Source: Tulasnella sp. 424
Lineage: Eukaryota > Basidiomycota > Agaricomycetes > Cantharellales > Tulasnellaceae
DNA length: 64,000 nt
Direction: 5' to 3'
NCBI GenBank assembly: GCA_019633425.1
Contig: WSUB01000207.1
Location: 1-64,000 of the forward strand
This document shows, one piece after another, positions 1-10,734 of this stretch (its first letter is position 1; every line of letters starts with the position of its first letter). A program made the translations under genes and the position numbers. Below the pieces are notes generated by a model that was not told where the DNA came from, searched no databases, and saw only the letters and a list, made by a program, of their open reading frames with translations.

Positions 1-1252
1 CGATCTAATGCTTCCTTCAGACAAGGGTTCGGAGGAGCAAAGGATGCTCCCTCCATCAGACCTAGTGCAAAATTTGCACTCGAATATGATCAATGCCTAC
101 CTAAGCTGCATATCATTTGATTGGGTTTTCGATTATCGTAAATTGCCGGGGGTCAATTCCCTCCCACCCCCCTCCAGCATGGATATGCTGCTTAATCCAA
201 CATGGAGACGCATCTCTATCGTCCTCAGGGTTATCTCTGAACGCCCAAAGCCGAACCCTAATTTGTATTCCATTGTCAATGAACTGGGGTCGTTCTGTAG
301 TGCATATGTCGGGTTAGTTCTTTTCGGCTAAGACGTTTGAAAACTGATCCATTTCTAACCGGAACGTCACAGAGATCCCTTGGCAGCCCTTTCGAACCTT
401 GAGAGTGTGATGATAAATTGTAGTGATCGTGACCGTACACGAGAAAGCCGAGATATCCTGAAACAATATCTCGTCCCCATTTTCAAGTTTGCGGGCAAGG
501 CAGCTGTCGACAGCGCGGAGAGTCGGGGAATCGGGACATACCCAATAGCAAAGCTGTTGCGTCGTTCGGAAACGTTTATGCGAGTCGAAGATTCGCCCAG
601 CAATTTTATGAATATCGGACGAAGCCTTCGCAGAGAGCTAATTAGCGTTTTGGCCTCGGTGCGTGAAAGTAGCGATTTATATTACGAGGAAAAGTGAGTT
701 CTAGTATGAAAGGCTGATATCGATGTTGTGCGCTGAGTTCCAACTGGTTCTGTTAGCCCCGAGTGGAGTACCTTGAAGCAGCTGATTCGCCTGTTCACCG
801 ACTTGACAGTGCCTTCTAAGTCGCCCACGATTTCCTCGAACGAAGATGACCTCGATTTTATATCTTTGTTCAGCCCGGTCTTACGACGCCTTCAACCAGT
901 GATACGGGATCCGGGTTGGGTGGACCTCGAAGGCGAAGACAGTGTATCGGAAGTAGAACGGCTTGATGAGCTGTTCAGAGACTTCAAGGCTATGGTGGAG
1001 AGTGTTTCTTCGAAGATCAAGGTGACTGATTTCACTCATGGGTGGAATTCTCGTTTTGCTAACCATGCGACAGCTTCGAATCTTGTCTCAGAGAGAGAAA
1101 CGGGACCCCGAGTTGCGATGGTGTCACTGGCGGGAAGAAAATCTGGATGCAACGGGACATTGAGCCGACGTTTAGTACAAGTTGGAAAGTGTCTGGCCAT
1201 GGCCAACTCTTTTTTGTGCTCTCTTTGTATTTTGCCTTTTTGTCTTGGATGA
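1..1252 (+). CDS. DUF6535-type multi-span membrane protein, copy A (3' part only)
   Basis: This is the 3' part of a gene whose beginning lies before the window. Exons by alignment to the two complete copies downstream are <1-312, 373-693 and 757-1252, with GT-AG introns at 313-372 and 694-756. The middle exon is 321 nt in all three copies, and the frame closes across both introns. The membrane-domain part of the family is outside the window; what remains is the soluble C-terminal region with the motif RDILKQYLVP and a final acidic/hydrophobic stretch (SNEDDLDF). The last exon is longer than in copy B because the stop used there is a sense codon here; translation runs to 1252. Function of the C-terminal region is unknown. 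I cannot tell whether the unseen 5' half is intact. Confidence 0.75.
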
Positions 1253-1549
1253 TCGCGTGACGTAATTTGGGTGCTTGACGCGTTGGAGCTCAGTGGTCTG
1301 AATTTAAACAGAACCCGTCTACTTTTCAATCCCTTCCTCGCAATATACCCGACAAGCGAACCAGACTGCGTTTTCTTTCGCTCGCGTCAATATACGACTG
1401 ATCTTCAGTGTCCAGCTTGAGCACGACCTCGTTACCCAACTCCACACGTATAACCTCGACGAAAAAGTCTACCTCTGGCAAGCACCTCCCAACGTACATC
1501 CCTCGACGGAAACCCGGCATTACACTATATTTCACAGAAATCAAATTCC

Positions 1550-2110
1550 ATGACATCGACAATCCAAGAAACCCTCTCCTCAATCCACGAAAACAGCCCA
1601 ATGCGCTAGCTCATTGGAATGCGTCAAAGCAGAGGGATCAGCCACGTCCTCTCCCCGCTCATGGATATCCTCGTCATCGCCAGCATCCTTCTAGGCAAGA
1701 AAGTGGACGAAGCTGATCCAGAAGCACCCTCAAAATGGGGGATCTCCGGGACGGGCGCTATGACGATATGTGGAGTTTGCGTTGGCATGGCTTGTGCGTC
1801 CACCGGGCGCGTGGTGGAACTCGTCTTGTTCACGTTGACGCTTTTGGCGTTTGCTTCTCGGTTCAGCATACTCAAGCATCGATGGGGTGGTCTGTATGGT
1901 TTCTGTCTGGGAGGGGTTTATAATATACAGATTCGTTTATTCGGCTTGCATTGCAACCTAGCTTGGAGTTCTGAGGACACGGACGACAAAAACGTGGGCT
2001 CCAATATAATGCGACCATCGTATACAGATACATCCAAAACGAAACAAAAAAAACAACAACAAAAGATGGGGAGGGAAGAGAAAAGAGAAGTTTCACAACC
2101 AAGACTATGA
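1550..2110 (+). pseudogene. Small membrane protein gene, copy A, frame-damaged
   Basis: This copy matches the intact gene at 7588-7923. The start (MTSTIQETLSS) is kept, but one extra A in a run near 1584 shifts the frame and gives a stop within 20 codons (near 1607). A compensating single-base loss further on restores the original frame, so the hydrophobic part (GISGTGAMTICGVCVGMACAS) is still open from an internal ATG at 1619. The original stop codon has also changed (TGA to TGG), and the frame runs on to 2110. A shortened protein from the internal ATG is possible, but I read this as a decaying copy. Confidence 0.6.
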
Positions 2111-2174
2111 AATGATGACTTTGGTACTAGCTTCAAGCCCACCAAAAAGAAAAATAAGACATTCCAAGATTCTT

Positions 2175-3681
2175 CTATGTGCTGTCGTAGATGACGAGGT
2201 AGAGTGGTCGTATTTGATTATTATCGTAGACGATGAGCTCGTCGTAGTTGAGAGCTCGTAGTAGTTGAGACCGCTACCAGGAACACCTCGGACCTTGATA
2301 TGAGGTGAAAGGGCAAAAAGATCAATGCAAACGTCAAGTTGCGCTCCCTGGTTCTTCACTCACCGAATCATACCCAGTTGGAGCAGCGACCAAGTTATGG
2401 TCCTCCGTCGTCAATTTCTTAGCTCTGTCAGCAAGAACACGACACCTCGACATGGCGCGGTAACGTGATGGTGCAACTTGCTTGACGTATCCATGAGACC
2501 TTGAGAGAGACTCCCTCAGTAACGCCCGACAACCGCCACGTCAAGCACGTAATTGGAAGACGTCCCCGAAGTATAAACACCCTTCTCAAACATTGAACCA
2601 GGCGTACACTTCTCCTTACAGCGCTCGTTAGCGGGGAACATGCCCTCGGCTTCAAAGTTGTACGACGCATCGATGTCTTGCCTGTGTGAAGTTATGCGCC
2701 GATAGGTCGCATGCCACAGACGAGGGAAAAGTGACGATTTACCGTTTCGCTTCGAACGCGTCATGCAACGACCTATTCTGAATGACCAACCACATGAATC
2801 GGATTTGCGGTGGGTTGAGTGTATGCTCTCCATTCCCTAGTCCACTGGTCCGTAACTTTATGTCCACGAAACACCATGTCCCCAGTCGGAAGCAAGGGGT
2901 GTGTCGGCGCCTGAAATCGGCATACCTGCTCTCAACGCCTGGTACCCAGCCGGAGCTGTCAACATCACGGGCGCAACGTCCAGAGACACGTTGGAACATG
3001 ACGCAGAGCAGAAATAGCGCTTGTTCAACTTGGGGAACGTTTCGCAGCGGAGGCATGCAGGGCCGAGCTGGAGGATCAGACCGAACCAGAGGGTCTTCGA
3101 GCGCGTCGCTCAAGTCCTGAATGTAGATTTCCGGGTTGACCGCACCCGAGGATAGAGTATGCGTCTGGGAGTTGTTAGATTCGAGGGCGTGAACGAGTCC
3201 GGTGTGGTTGCTGTTTCCGTTCAATGAGTATTATGAGTGTGACCGACGCCCTGGAGTCAGAGCTGTTGCCGAGGAGCATGACTTCGTCCATATCTCCTTC
3301 GATAGTCTTGGCTGCGCCCCACAGGGAAGATTCTCCATTTCCCATACCAGCGGCAATGACGCCTATCGGTCTCGCTGTCGTAACGTTGCCCTAGACGAGT
3401 CGGTTGAATCTGAAATTATGGTTCAACAAGGTTGTCCCCAAGGACCCTGAGTCCGTGAACTAGGCGTGACGATGCATCTAAGCGTTTAAAACCCTTCAGC
3501 CGCTATATCGAAAGAGTGCTTCTCAAGGATATTTGGATAGACATTTCGAGTTCGCTGTCGTCAACGTTGCTGAAGGAGGCGTCTAGCGGTCCTGATACGG
3601 TTCCTGATGCTATTAGAGGGACACCTGGGGAGGGAGACCAAGCAAAAGTGGAAGTCCTGCGGATTTCACTTTGAGCTTCAT
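2175..3681 (-). pseudogene. SEC31/PARP chimeric pseudogene, copy 1
   Basis: Read on the minus strand, 3681 to about 3090 looks like the first part of a SEC31-type COPII coat protein: a start MKLK, then RTSTFAWSPSPGVPLIASGT, FNRLV, GVIAAGMGNGE and SGAVNPEIYI, all hallmarks of its N-terminal WD40 propeller. From 3086 downward the sequence is instead the 3' part of the PARP gene found intact at 18341-20328: the last zinc finger (CLRCETFPKLNKRYFCSASC) in an exon of identical length (161 nt, 2926-3086), then the PARP catalytic region to the stop at 2175. The segment holding the catalytic histidine (WHGT to the following cysteines) is deleted, a splice donor is lost near 2555, and several frames are shifted. 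It cannot encode either parent protein. Confidence 0.75.
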
Positions 3682-4567
3682 AGCTGGGAGGTCGTCAACC
3701 GGATCAGAGATGACAATCGTGGAAGTTGTCACTCCCCGTCAACGGGTCTAACGTGCTTATGTCCGTGTCATCACCACAGGACGAGGAATTATCCACAACC
3801 GACTGTCCTGCATCATCTCTCTCTAAGTATACGGACAGTGGTCCCAAGCTCTGTGACCTAGAGTCAATCCAATGTGTAGTCGTACCCGAAAGTGATCCTT
3901 TAGGGTCTCCGAGACACCCGGACGCGTGTATTCCTGGATGACCGGGTCCAACCCCGCGACTTGTCCCCAAAAGGATAAATTATCTCACAAACAGCACCTC
4001 TCACGTATACGTCTCGGCTCGGTATTTCAAACTTATAATGCTGCAGTAAGACTTTGCTCGTCGTTCTCTCCTTCGGCACAAGCGGCTAGATGAACCGCGT
4101 GAGTCCGTCATCATTTTGATTTTCGTCGTATGAGACAGAGGATTACTTAGACGAATCAGATAATTTATTATGTCACCAGGAGGAGGTTGAGTGTGTATTA
4201 CATAAATGGATAATTAATGGAACTGCGAGTATAGAATATTGGTAAGAGGGTCGATCGAGGCGAACGGCATTTGGTGCTTAGACACCGACCTTCAGGTTAA
4301 AGGCCGCCAACACGTCCAAAGGGCGCCGAGGCAGGCATTCCGTCAATTAGATAGTGGCCTCGGGAAAGATATTTGATACGGTGAAGTGATGTAATTCTCA
4401 ATGTTCCCAATGATCATCTGCGTCATGTCAAACAGCAGTAAGCATACCGAGCGCCCAAACCACACGCAGCATGTTTCCGGCAAGTCCTCGGCCTCGTGTT
4501 CGTCGTAAACATCTCGTTCCATTTCGAACCAAGACTCGAGTACTTCCCTCCGACCAACCACCCCCCA
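3682..4567. other. Intergenic spacer between array units 1 and 2
   Basis: No convincing gene. The first part continues upstream of the SEC31-like start and matches 9828-10100 in the second unit, so it is shared unit flank. The stretch just before 4568 is the promoter side of copy B. Confidence 0.5.
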
Positions 4568-7084
4568 ATGACCACTCCAGCTTTCGACATTTACAATCCA
4601 GGCGTCAAGTTCGAAGTCCCCGTCCCTCCCAAAGAATTCGGTCAGGACGGCGGCAAGTTCTACCGCTGTTACGATGCCCTCGCAGAGGAGATAGACGACG
4701 ATATGGTTAATGGGCTTAAGGAGCAGCTTGAGGGGCTTCTTATCTTTGTGAGTCCTTCCCCCATCACCGCTCAACACTCGGGTCTCACTGATGCGTTGTA
4801 GGCCGGTCTCTTCGCCGGAGTCAATACTGCCTTTCTCGCGCTCACACTTCCTCTCATGAGCTCCAACCCCGCAGACGACACTAATGCGCTCCTTCGGGAG
4901 AACAATGCAATTCTCCTCCAACTAGCGTTGGGTAGGAACGACAGCCTTCCTAGCGCCCAAGCTCTCCCTTCCGAGACTTTCTCGCCCGCCGGCAAAGTCC
5001 TTACCGTCAATGTCCTATTCTCAGTGAGCTTGACGCTCGCATTGATATCCTCATTCCTGGCGGTATTGGGGCGGCAATGGCTCGTCTACTACCGCAAACG
5101 AAGCGGTGGCGGGCCTGAGCGTCAGAGGTGGGAGCAGCTCAAACGCTTCTTAGGGGCCAAAAGATGGGGTCTTGAATGGGTGCTCGACGACTTTTTGCCT
5201 TCTGTTTTGCAGGTTGGCCTGATCATCTTCTGCATTTCACTCACGATCTATCTTAGCATTCTTCACCCCACGCTGTCGAACGTTGTTGGGACGTTGATAT
5301 GCGTAGGGCTGGCAATTTTCATTATTACTGGGCTTCTGGCAATTTGGGACAAATTCTGTCCGTTCCAAAGCACTCTATCACATTTGATTTCCCGGTCGAT
5401 TGCCTTGGCTGCACGCTTGGCTGCGCGCTTAGCTCGCGCACGCTTGAATGTACACCGTTTAGCATCTGCCGATGCGAGAAAACGCGTCTTTTCACGGCTT
5501 CTAGCGGTGTTTCTCCTAGCCCTGATTGTCCCCCTGGAGTTATTAGTTCTCGTCCAGCGACTGCTCATGGTACTCCGAGACTGCTTTGTTGGAGAATCCG
5601 AGGTTTCGTGGGAAGACCTCTGGGAGGATATGATCATAGTGGACATTATTGCCTGGCTGTTACAGACTCCCGTTTCCTTCGTGGTCCGTTTAGCAGCCCA
5701 GGTCCAGACAAGCAAGAGTCAAGAAAAAGACCCCGGAGAATTACACATACTCGCCATCAAGCGTGTCATGTGTATATCGGATGATGCCTTAACCCAGTTG
5801 CATGGCGTCTCAAACATTCTCGCCATGAGCGATCCACATCACTTGGACATACTTGCTGCGGACGATGAATTTACCGCTCGTCTGTCGGAGTTATGGAGAA
5901 GTTCGTACAGCCGAACTCTCCAGCTTCGAGGTCACGACCAACTGGAGTTGGCCACGGCGATTCAATGTTTGTATCGGGCGGCATTGGCACACGTTCTCCT
6001 CTCCTCTTCAAAGGGCTGGTGGAAACCTCATTACAATCTACTGTGTCCTTCAGACGAGGGTCCAGAGGAGCAAAGGATGCTCCCCCCATCAGACCTAGTG
6101 CAAAATGTACACTCGAATATGGTCAATGCCTACCTAGGTTGTATAACATTTGACTGGGCTCTCGGCTATCGTAAATTGCCCGGGGTCGATTCCCTCCCTC
6201 CTCCGTCCAGCGTGGACGTGCTGCTCAATCCCTCTTGGAGCCGTATCTCTATCATCCTCGAAGTGATCGTCACGCAACCAACCGGGAACTCAGGTGCTGC
6301 CTCGTCAAGTCCATTTGCCATATCGGAGCTCCGGAACGCATATGCCGGGTTAGTTCTTTTCAGCTAAGATCCTTTGAAACGTGATTCCTTTCTAACCCGA
6401 ACGTCACAGAAATCTCTTCGTAGTTTTTGCGAACCTGGAGCGAGCGATAGAACGCAGCAGAAGTCGTGCCTTTACGCGAGAAAGCCGCGATATCCTGAAA
6501 CAATATCTCGTCCCCATTTTCAAGTTTGCGGGCAAGGCGGCTGTCGACAGCGCGGAGATTCAGGGAATCGGGACATACCCAGTCGCAAGGCTGTTGCGTC
6601 TTTCGGAAACGTGGATGCGAGCGGAAGATTCGCCCAGCAATTTTACAAGTATCGGACGAAGCCTTCGCCGAGAGTTAATTAGCGTTTTGGTCAAGGCGCG
6701 TGAGAGGAGAGATTTATATTACCAGGACGAGTGAGTTCTAGCATGAAAATGGCTGATATCGACGTTGTGTGCTGAGTCATGATTGGTTCCCTTAGCCCTT
6801 ATCGGGGTACCTTGGATCAGCTGATTCGCCTGTTCGCCAACTTTACAGGGCCTTCTATGTCGCCGACGATTTTCTCGAACGAAGATGACCTCGACTTGGT
6901 ATCCTTGTTCAGCCCAATCTTACAACACCTTCAAGCAGTGACACAGGATCCGGGTTGGGTGGAACTCGAATACGAGCACAGTGTATCGGAAGTAACCCAG
7001 CTTGATGGGGTGTTTAAAAAGTTCAAGGCTGCGGTAGAGCGTGTTTCTCGGAACATCAAGGTGACTGGTTTCACTAGTGGATGA
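4568..7084 (+). CDS. DUF6535-type multi-span membrane protein, copy B (778 aa)
   Basis: Four exons, 4568-4747, 4802-6348, 6410-6730 and 6796-7084, joined by short GT-AG introns give 778 residues. The start MTTPAFDIYNPG was chosen because copy C begins the same way. Residues about 40-245 form the DUF6535-type membrane domain: hydrophobic helices near 61-79, 126-148, 192-214 and 221-242, with the conserved linker LGRQWLVYYRKRSGGG and the charged W-rich stretch RQRWEQLKRFLGAKRWGLEW between the second and third. Two further hydrophobic stretches follow (around 300-325 and 345-365). The C-terminal half is soluble and shared with copies A and C. The family is common in Agaricomycetes and has no proven function. 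Membrane location is predicted from hydrophobicity only. It is followed by the small membrane protein gene at 7588. Confidence 0.9.
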
Positions 7085-7587
7085 AATTTCATTTTTGCTT
7101 ACCATGCGACTTCGAATCGTGTCTACAGAGACAGGACCGGGACCCCGAGTTGGGCAAATGGTGTTACTGGCGGGATGAAAATCTTAATGTAATGGCATAT
7201 TGAGCTTGATGCTTTATAGTACGAGTTGGGAGGTGTCTGGTCAACTCTTTTTTGCGCTCTTTTTGTATTTTGCCTTTTCGTCTTGGATGATCGTGTGACG
7301 TAATTTTGTGTGCCTGACGCGTTGGAGCCAGTGGTCTGAATTTAAACCGAACCCGTCCACCTTTCAATCTCTTCCTCGAAATATACCCAACAAGCAAACC
7401 AGAGTGCGTTTTCTGTCGCCCGCGTCAATATACGACTGACCTTCGGTGTCCAGCTTGAGCGCGGCTTCGTTACCCAACTCCACACGTGTACCCTCCACGA
7501 AAGAGTCTACCCCTGGTGAGCACCTCCCAACGTACATCCCTCGAGGGAAAACCGGCCTTACACCATGTTTCACAGACATCAAACTCC

Positions 7588-7923
7588 ATGTCATCGACAA
7601 TCCAAGAAACCCTCTCCTCAGTCAGCGAAACAGCCCAATGCGCCAGCTCATGGGAATGCGTCAAAGCAGGGGGGATCAACCACGTCCTCTGGCCGCTCAT
7701 GGGTCTCCTCGTCATCGCCAGCATCCTCCTAGGCAAGAAAGTGGACGAAGCTGATCCAGAAGCACCCGCGAAATGGGGCATCTCTGGGACGGGCGCTATG
7801 ACGATATGTGGAGTTTGCGTTGGCATGGCTTGTGCGTCCACCGGGCGCGTGGTGGAACTCGTCTTGTTCACGTTGGCGCTTTTGGCGTTTGCTGCTGGGT
7901 TCATCATATTCAAGCAACGATGA
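7588..7923 (+). CDS. Small membrane protein (111 aa)
   Basis: Single-exon gene, 111 residues, starting MSSTIQETLSSVSETAQ. Three hydrophobic segments are visible: LLVIASILLG near 34-48, the glycine/cysteine-rich GTGAMTICGVCVGMACAS near 67-85, and VVELVLFTLALLAFAAGFII near 88-107, ending in basic KQR. I do not recognise the family. It lies 500 bp downstream of copy B on the same strand. The same gene sits damaged after copy A, and its coding part is missing after copy C, where an inverted-repeat arm begins in its 5' region (near 13603). Its conservation next to DUF6535 genes suggests a shared history, perhaps shared function, but that is inference. Confidence 0.7.
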   Translation: MSSTIQETLSSVSETAQCASSWECVKAGGINHVLWPLMGLLVIASILLGKKVDEADPEAPAKWGISGTGAMTICGVCVGMACASTGRVVELVLFTLALLAFAAGFIIFKQR

Positions 7924-8208
7924 GGTGGTTTGTATGGTCTCGGTCTAAGAGGATGTTGTAATATAAGATTCGTTTAATTCGGCTTGCATCATTTTCCAGC
8001 TTGGAGCTCTGAAGACACGGACAACAAAAACGTGGGCTCCAATGTAATGCAGACCACCGTATAAAGATACATCCAAAACGAAAAGACGACAACAAAAGAG
8101 GAGGAGGGAAGAGAAAAAGAGACGGTTCACAACCAAGACCATGAAATGACGGATTTTGTATAACTTCAAGCCGACCGAAAGAAAAAAATAAGAGATTCCA
8201 GGATTCGT

Positions 8209-9827
8209 CTATGTGCTGTCGTAGATGACGAGGTAGAGTGGCCGGATTTGATTATTATCGTAGACGATGAGCTCGTCGTAGTTGAGACCGCCACCAGGAA
8301 CACCTCGGACCTAGATACGACGTGAAGAGGACAAAAAGGTCAACGCAAACGTCAAGTTGCTCTGCCTAGTTCTTCACTCACCGAATCATACCCAGTGGGA
8401 GCAGCGACCAAGTTATGGTCCGCCGTCGTCAACTTCTTAGCTCTGCCAGCAAGAACACGACACATCAACATGGCGCGGTAACGTGATGGTGCGACTTGCT
8501 TGATATATCCATGAGACCTTGAGAGAGAGAGAGTCCCTCGGTCAGTTACGCCCGACAACCGCCACGTCAAGCACGCACTTGGAAGACGTTCCCGAAGTAT
8601 AAACACCCTTCCCAAACATCGAACCCGCAGCGCACTTCTCCTTATCGAACGACCGCTGCATGACGATGCACATGCTGCACGTGGGGGATTTGCAAAACCC
8701 TGTTGGGGTCGTTCCCGGGTCACCGACGGTGCATTCTCGTTTGGTTCCGTGTCATCGCCGGCGCTCGTTGGCGGGGAACATGCCTTCGGCCTTGAAGTTG
8801 TACGACGCGTCGATTGCTTGCCTGTGTGAAGTTATGCGCCGATGAGTCGCATGCCATACACGAGGGTAAAGTGACGACTTACCGTTTCGCTTCGAATGCG
8901 TTATGCAACGACCTATTCTGAACCATCAACCACATGAATCGGATTTGCGGTGGGTTGAGGGTATGTTTCTATTCCTTGATCCATTGGTCCGTAGCTTTAT
9001 GTCGATGAAACAACATCACGTCTACAGTCGGAAGCAAGGGGTGTATCGATGCCTGACATCGGCATACCTGCTCTCAACGCCTGGGACCCAGCCGGAGCTG
9101 TCAACAGCACGGGCGCAATGTCCAGAGCTTTGTTGGAGCATGACGCAGAGCAGAAATAGCGCTTGTTCATCCTTGCGGACGTTTCGCAGAGGAGGTATGC
9201 AGGGCTGAGTTGGAGGATCACACCGAACCTGGGGGTCTTCGAGCGCGTCGCCCAAGTTCTAAATGTAGAGTTCCCCGTTGACCGCACCCGATGATATAAG
9301 ATGCGTCTGGGAGTTGTGGAAGTGGAGGGCGCGAACGGGTCCGGTGTGGGTGTTGTTTGGGTGCGGCCATTGCCCCTGGAGCAGGGGACGTAGCCGTTGT
9401 CGAACAGCGTGGCGTCTTCCGCATCTACATTTTCGATAATCTTGGCTGAGTCCCACAAGGAAAGTTCTCCATTTTCCATACCAGCGGCAATGACGCCCTT
9501 TGGTCTTGCGGTCATAATGTTGCCCTATACGAGTCGGTTGAATCTGAAATTATGGGACGTCGCTCAATAATTAAGGTTGTCTCCCAAAACCATTAGTCCA
9601 CACTGACCGTGAACGAGTCGTGACGACGCCTTTAAGGCCCTGAAGTCCTTCAGCTCCTATATTGCAAGAGTGGTTGTCAGGGGATTGGGATCCCATATTT
9701 CAAGCTGGCTGTCGTTACTGAAGGAGTCGTCTAGCGCTCCTGATACGGTTCCTGATGCTAAGAGGTGGAGACCTGGGTAGGGCGACCAAGCGAAAGTGGG
9801 AGTCCTGTGGATCTGCTTGAGCTTCAT
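8209..9827 (-). pseudogene. SEC31/PARP chimeric pseudogene, copy 2
   Basis: This is the better preserved of the two chimeras. From the ATG at 9827 (minus) it reads as the N-terminus of a SEC31-type protein (TFAWSPYPG, LASGTVSGALDDSFSNDSQL, FNRLV, KGVIAAGMENGELSLWD, HTGPVRALHFHNSQT, SSGAVNGELYI). At 9228 it switches, exactly at the acceptor of the fifth-zinc-finger exon, to the PARP gene. PARP exons 9068-9228, 8883-8994, 8579-8821, 8382-8517 and 8209-8310 have lengths (161, 112, 243, 136, 102 nt) identical to the intact gene at 18341-20328. Inactivating changes are stops in place of tryptophan: in FNRLVW, in KEW of the 112-nt exon, and in the catalytic WHGT motif; other stops occur in the SEC31 part. 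The splice sites remain good, so it may still be transcribed. Confidence 0.8.
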
Positions 9828-10734
9828 CGTTGGGAGGTCGTCACTATATCAGAGACGACAATCGTGTTGACGTGTGAAGTCACTTCATTCCACACCTTCC
9901 CGTGAACGGACCTAACGTGCTTATGTCCGCGGCACCACCACAGGACGATAACTTATAGGTCCTGCCTCATCTCTCACCATGTATACGGACAGCCGACCAG
10001 GGGAGTTCAAGTATGATCGCTTAATAGACGTGTATTATCTCCCAGCACCGGTGTGGCATTCCTCGGGTCAACTTCAAAGGCGGACCATGTACCAGCTCGA
10101 ATCGGCGTCTCTAACTTATTCTAGCCCAGCAAGATGTAGATAAACCTCGAATGCCGAGTCAGTAAACGTGTACAATCTCTCATCAGGGAACCAGCATGCA
10201 TACATTTGAATTGGCAATGAGGGGTCTTCACAAACAGTTCTTGCGTGAAACGGGCTTATCCGCTTGATTTCCACGTTTTTCGAATCCAAACATGCTCTAG
10301 ACACGGACAATTATATTCCGCACACATCCGCCGCATGTCAAGATCCCGGATATTACCTACCTCACCTTATGCGGCCGCATGGGAGAGCGGGAATGTCTCA
10401 GCCCGGAAAAGTGTGGGAAGGAAGGGGTCTCGAGACGCGTCCCGGGAAGCCAAAACTACTTTGCCGACCTTTTCTGAAAAAATGGGCTCATCGGTTTAAT
10501 TTCCGCTGATAAACTGAGGACCGTATTCCACACTCACTGCCTTTCAGACATGCTCAGAACCCAGGAAGTAATTTTCCACACGTCCGCCACATGTTCGCAG
10601 TCCGGACATTGCCGATCCCTCATGCTCAACTGGAACCTCGCGTTTCCCGCATGCTCTCAGCATTGTTCCGGCAGTAAATATTCGGTTCGATTTGAATTCA
10701 AGCTGAAGTTACACCCTCCTACCAGCGCACCTCG
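9828..10734. other. Intergenic spacer between array units 2 and 3
   Basis: No gene recognised. The part next to 9828 matches the flank at 3682-4000. The rest shows internal similarity of short segments (attcc..cacac/tccgccgcatgt near 10310 and 10570) but no open coding pattern. Confidence 0.4.

Noticed and set aside
8521..8534. GA microsatellite as a regulatory element
   Set aside because: It lies inside an intron of the PARP-derived pseudogene and varies between copies; ordinary simple repeat.
9235..9827. A working SEC31 gene on the minus strand
   Set aside because: Only the first part of the propeller is present, it contains several stops and it joins a PARP exon; there is no middle or C-terminal SEC31 sequence in the window.
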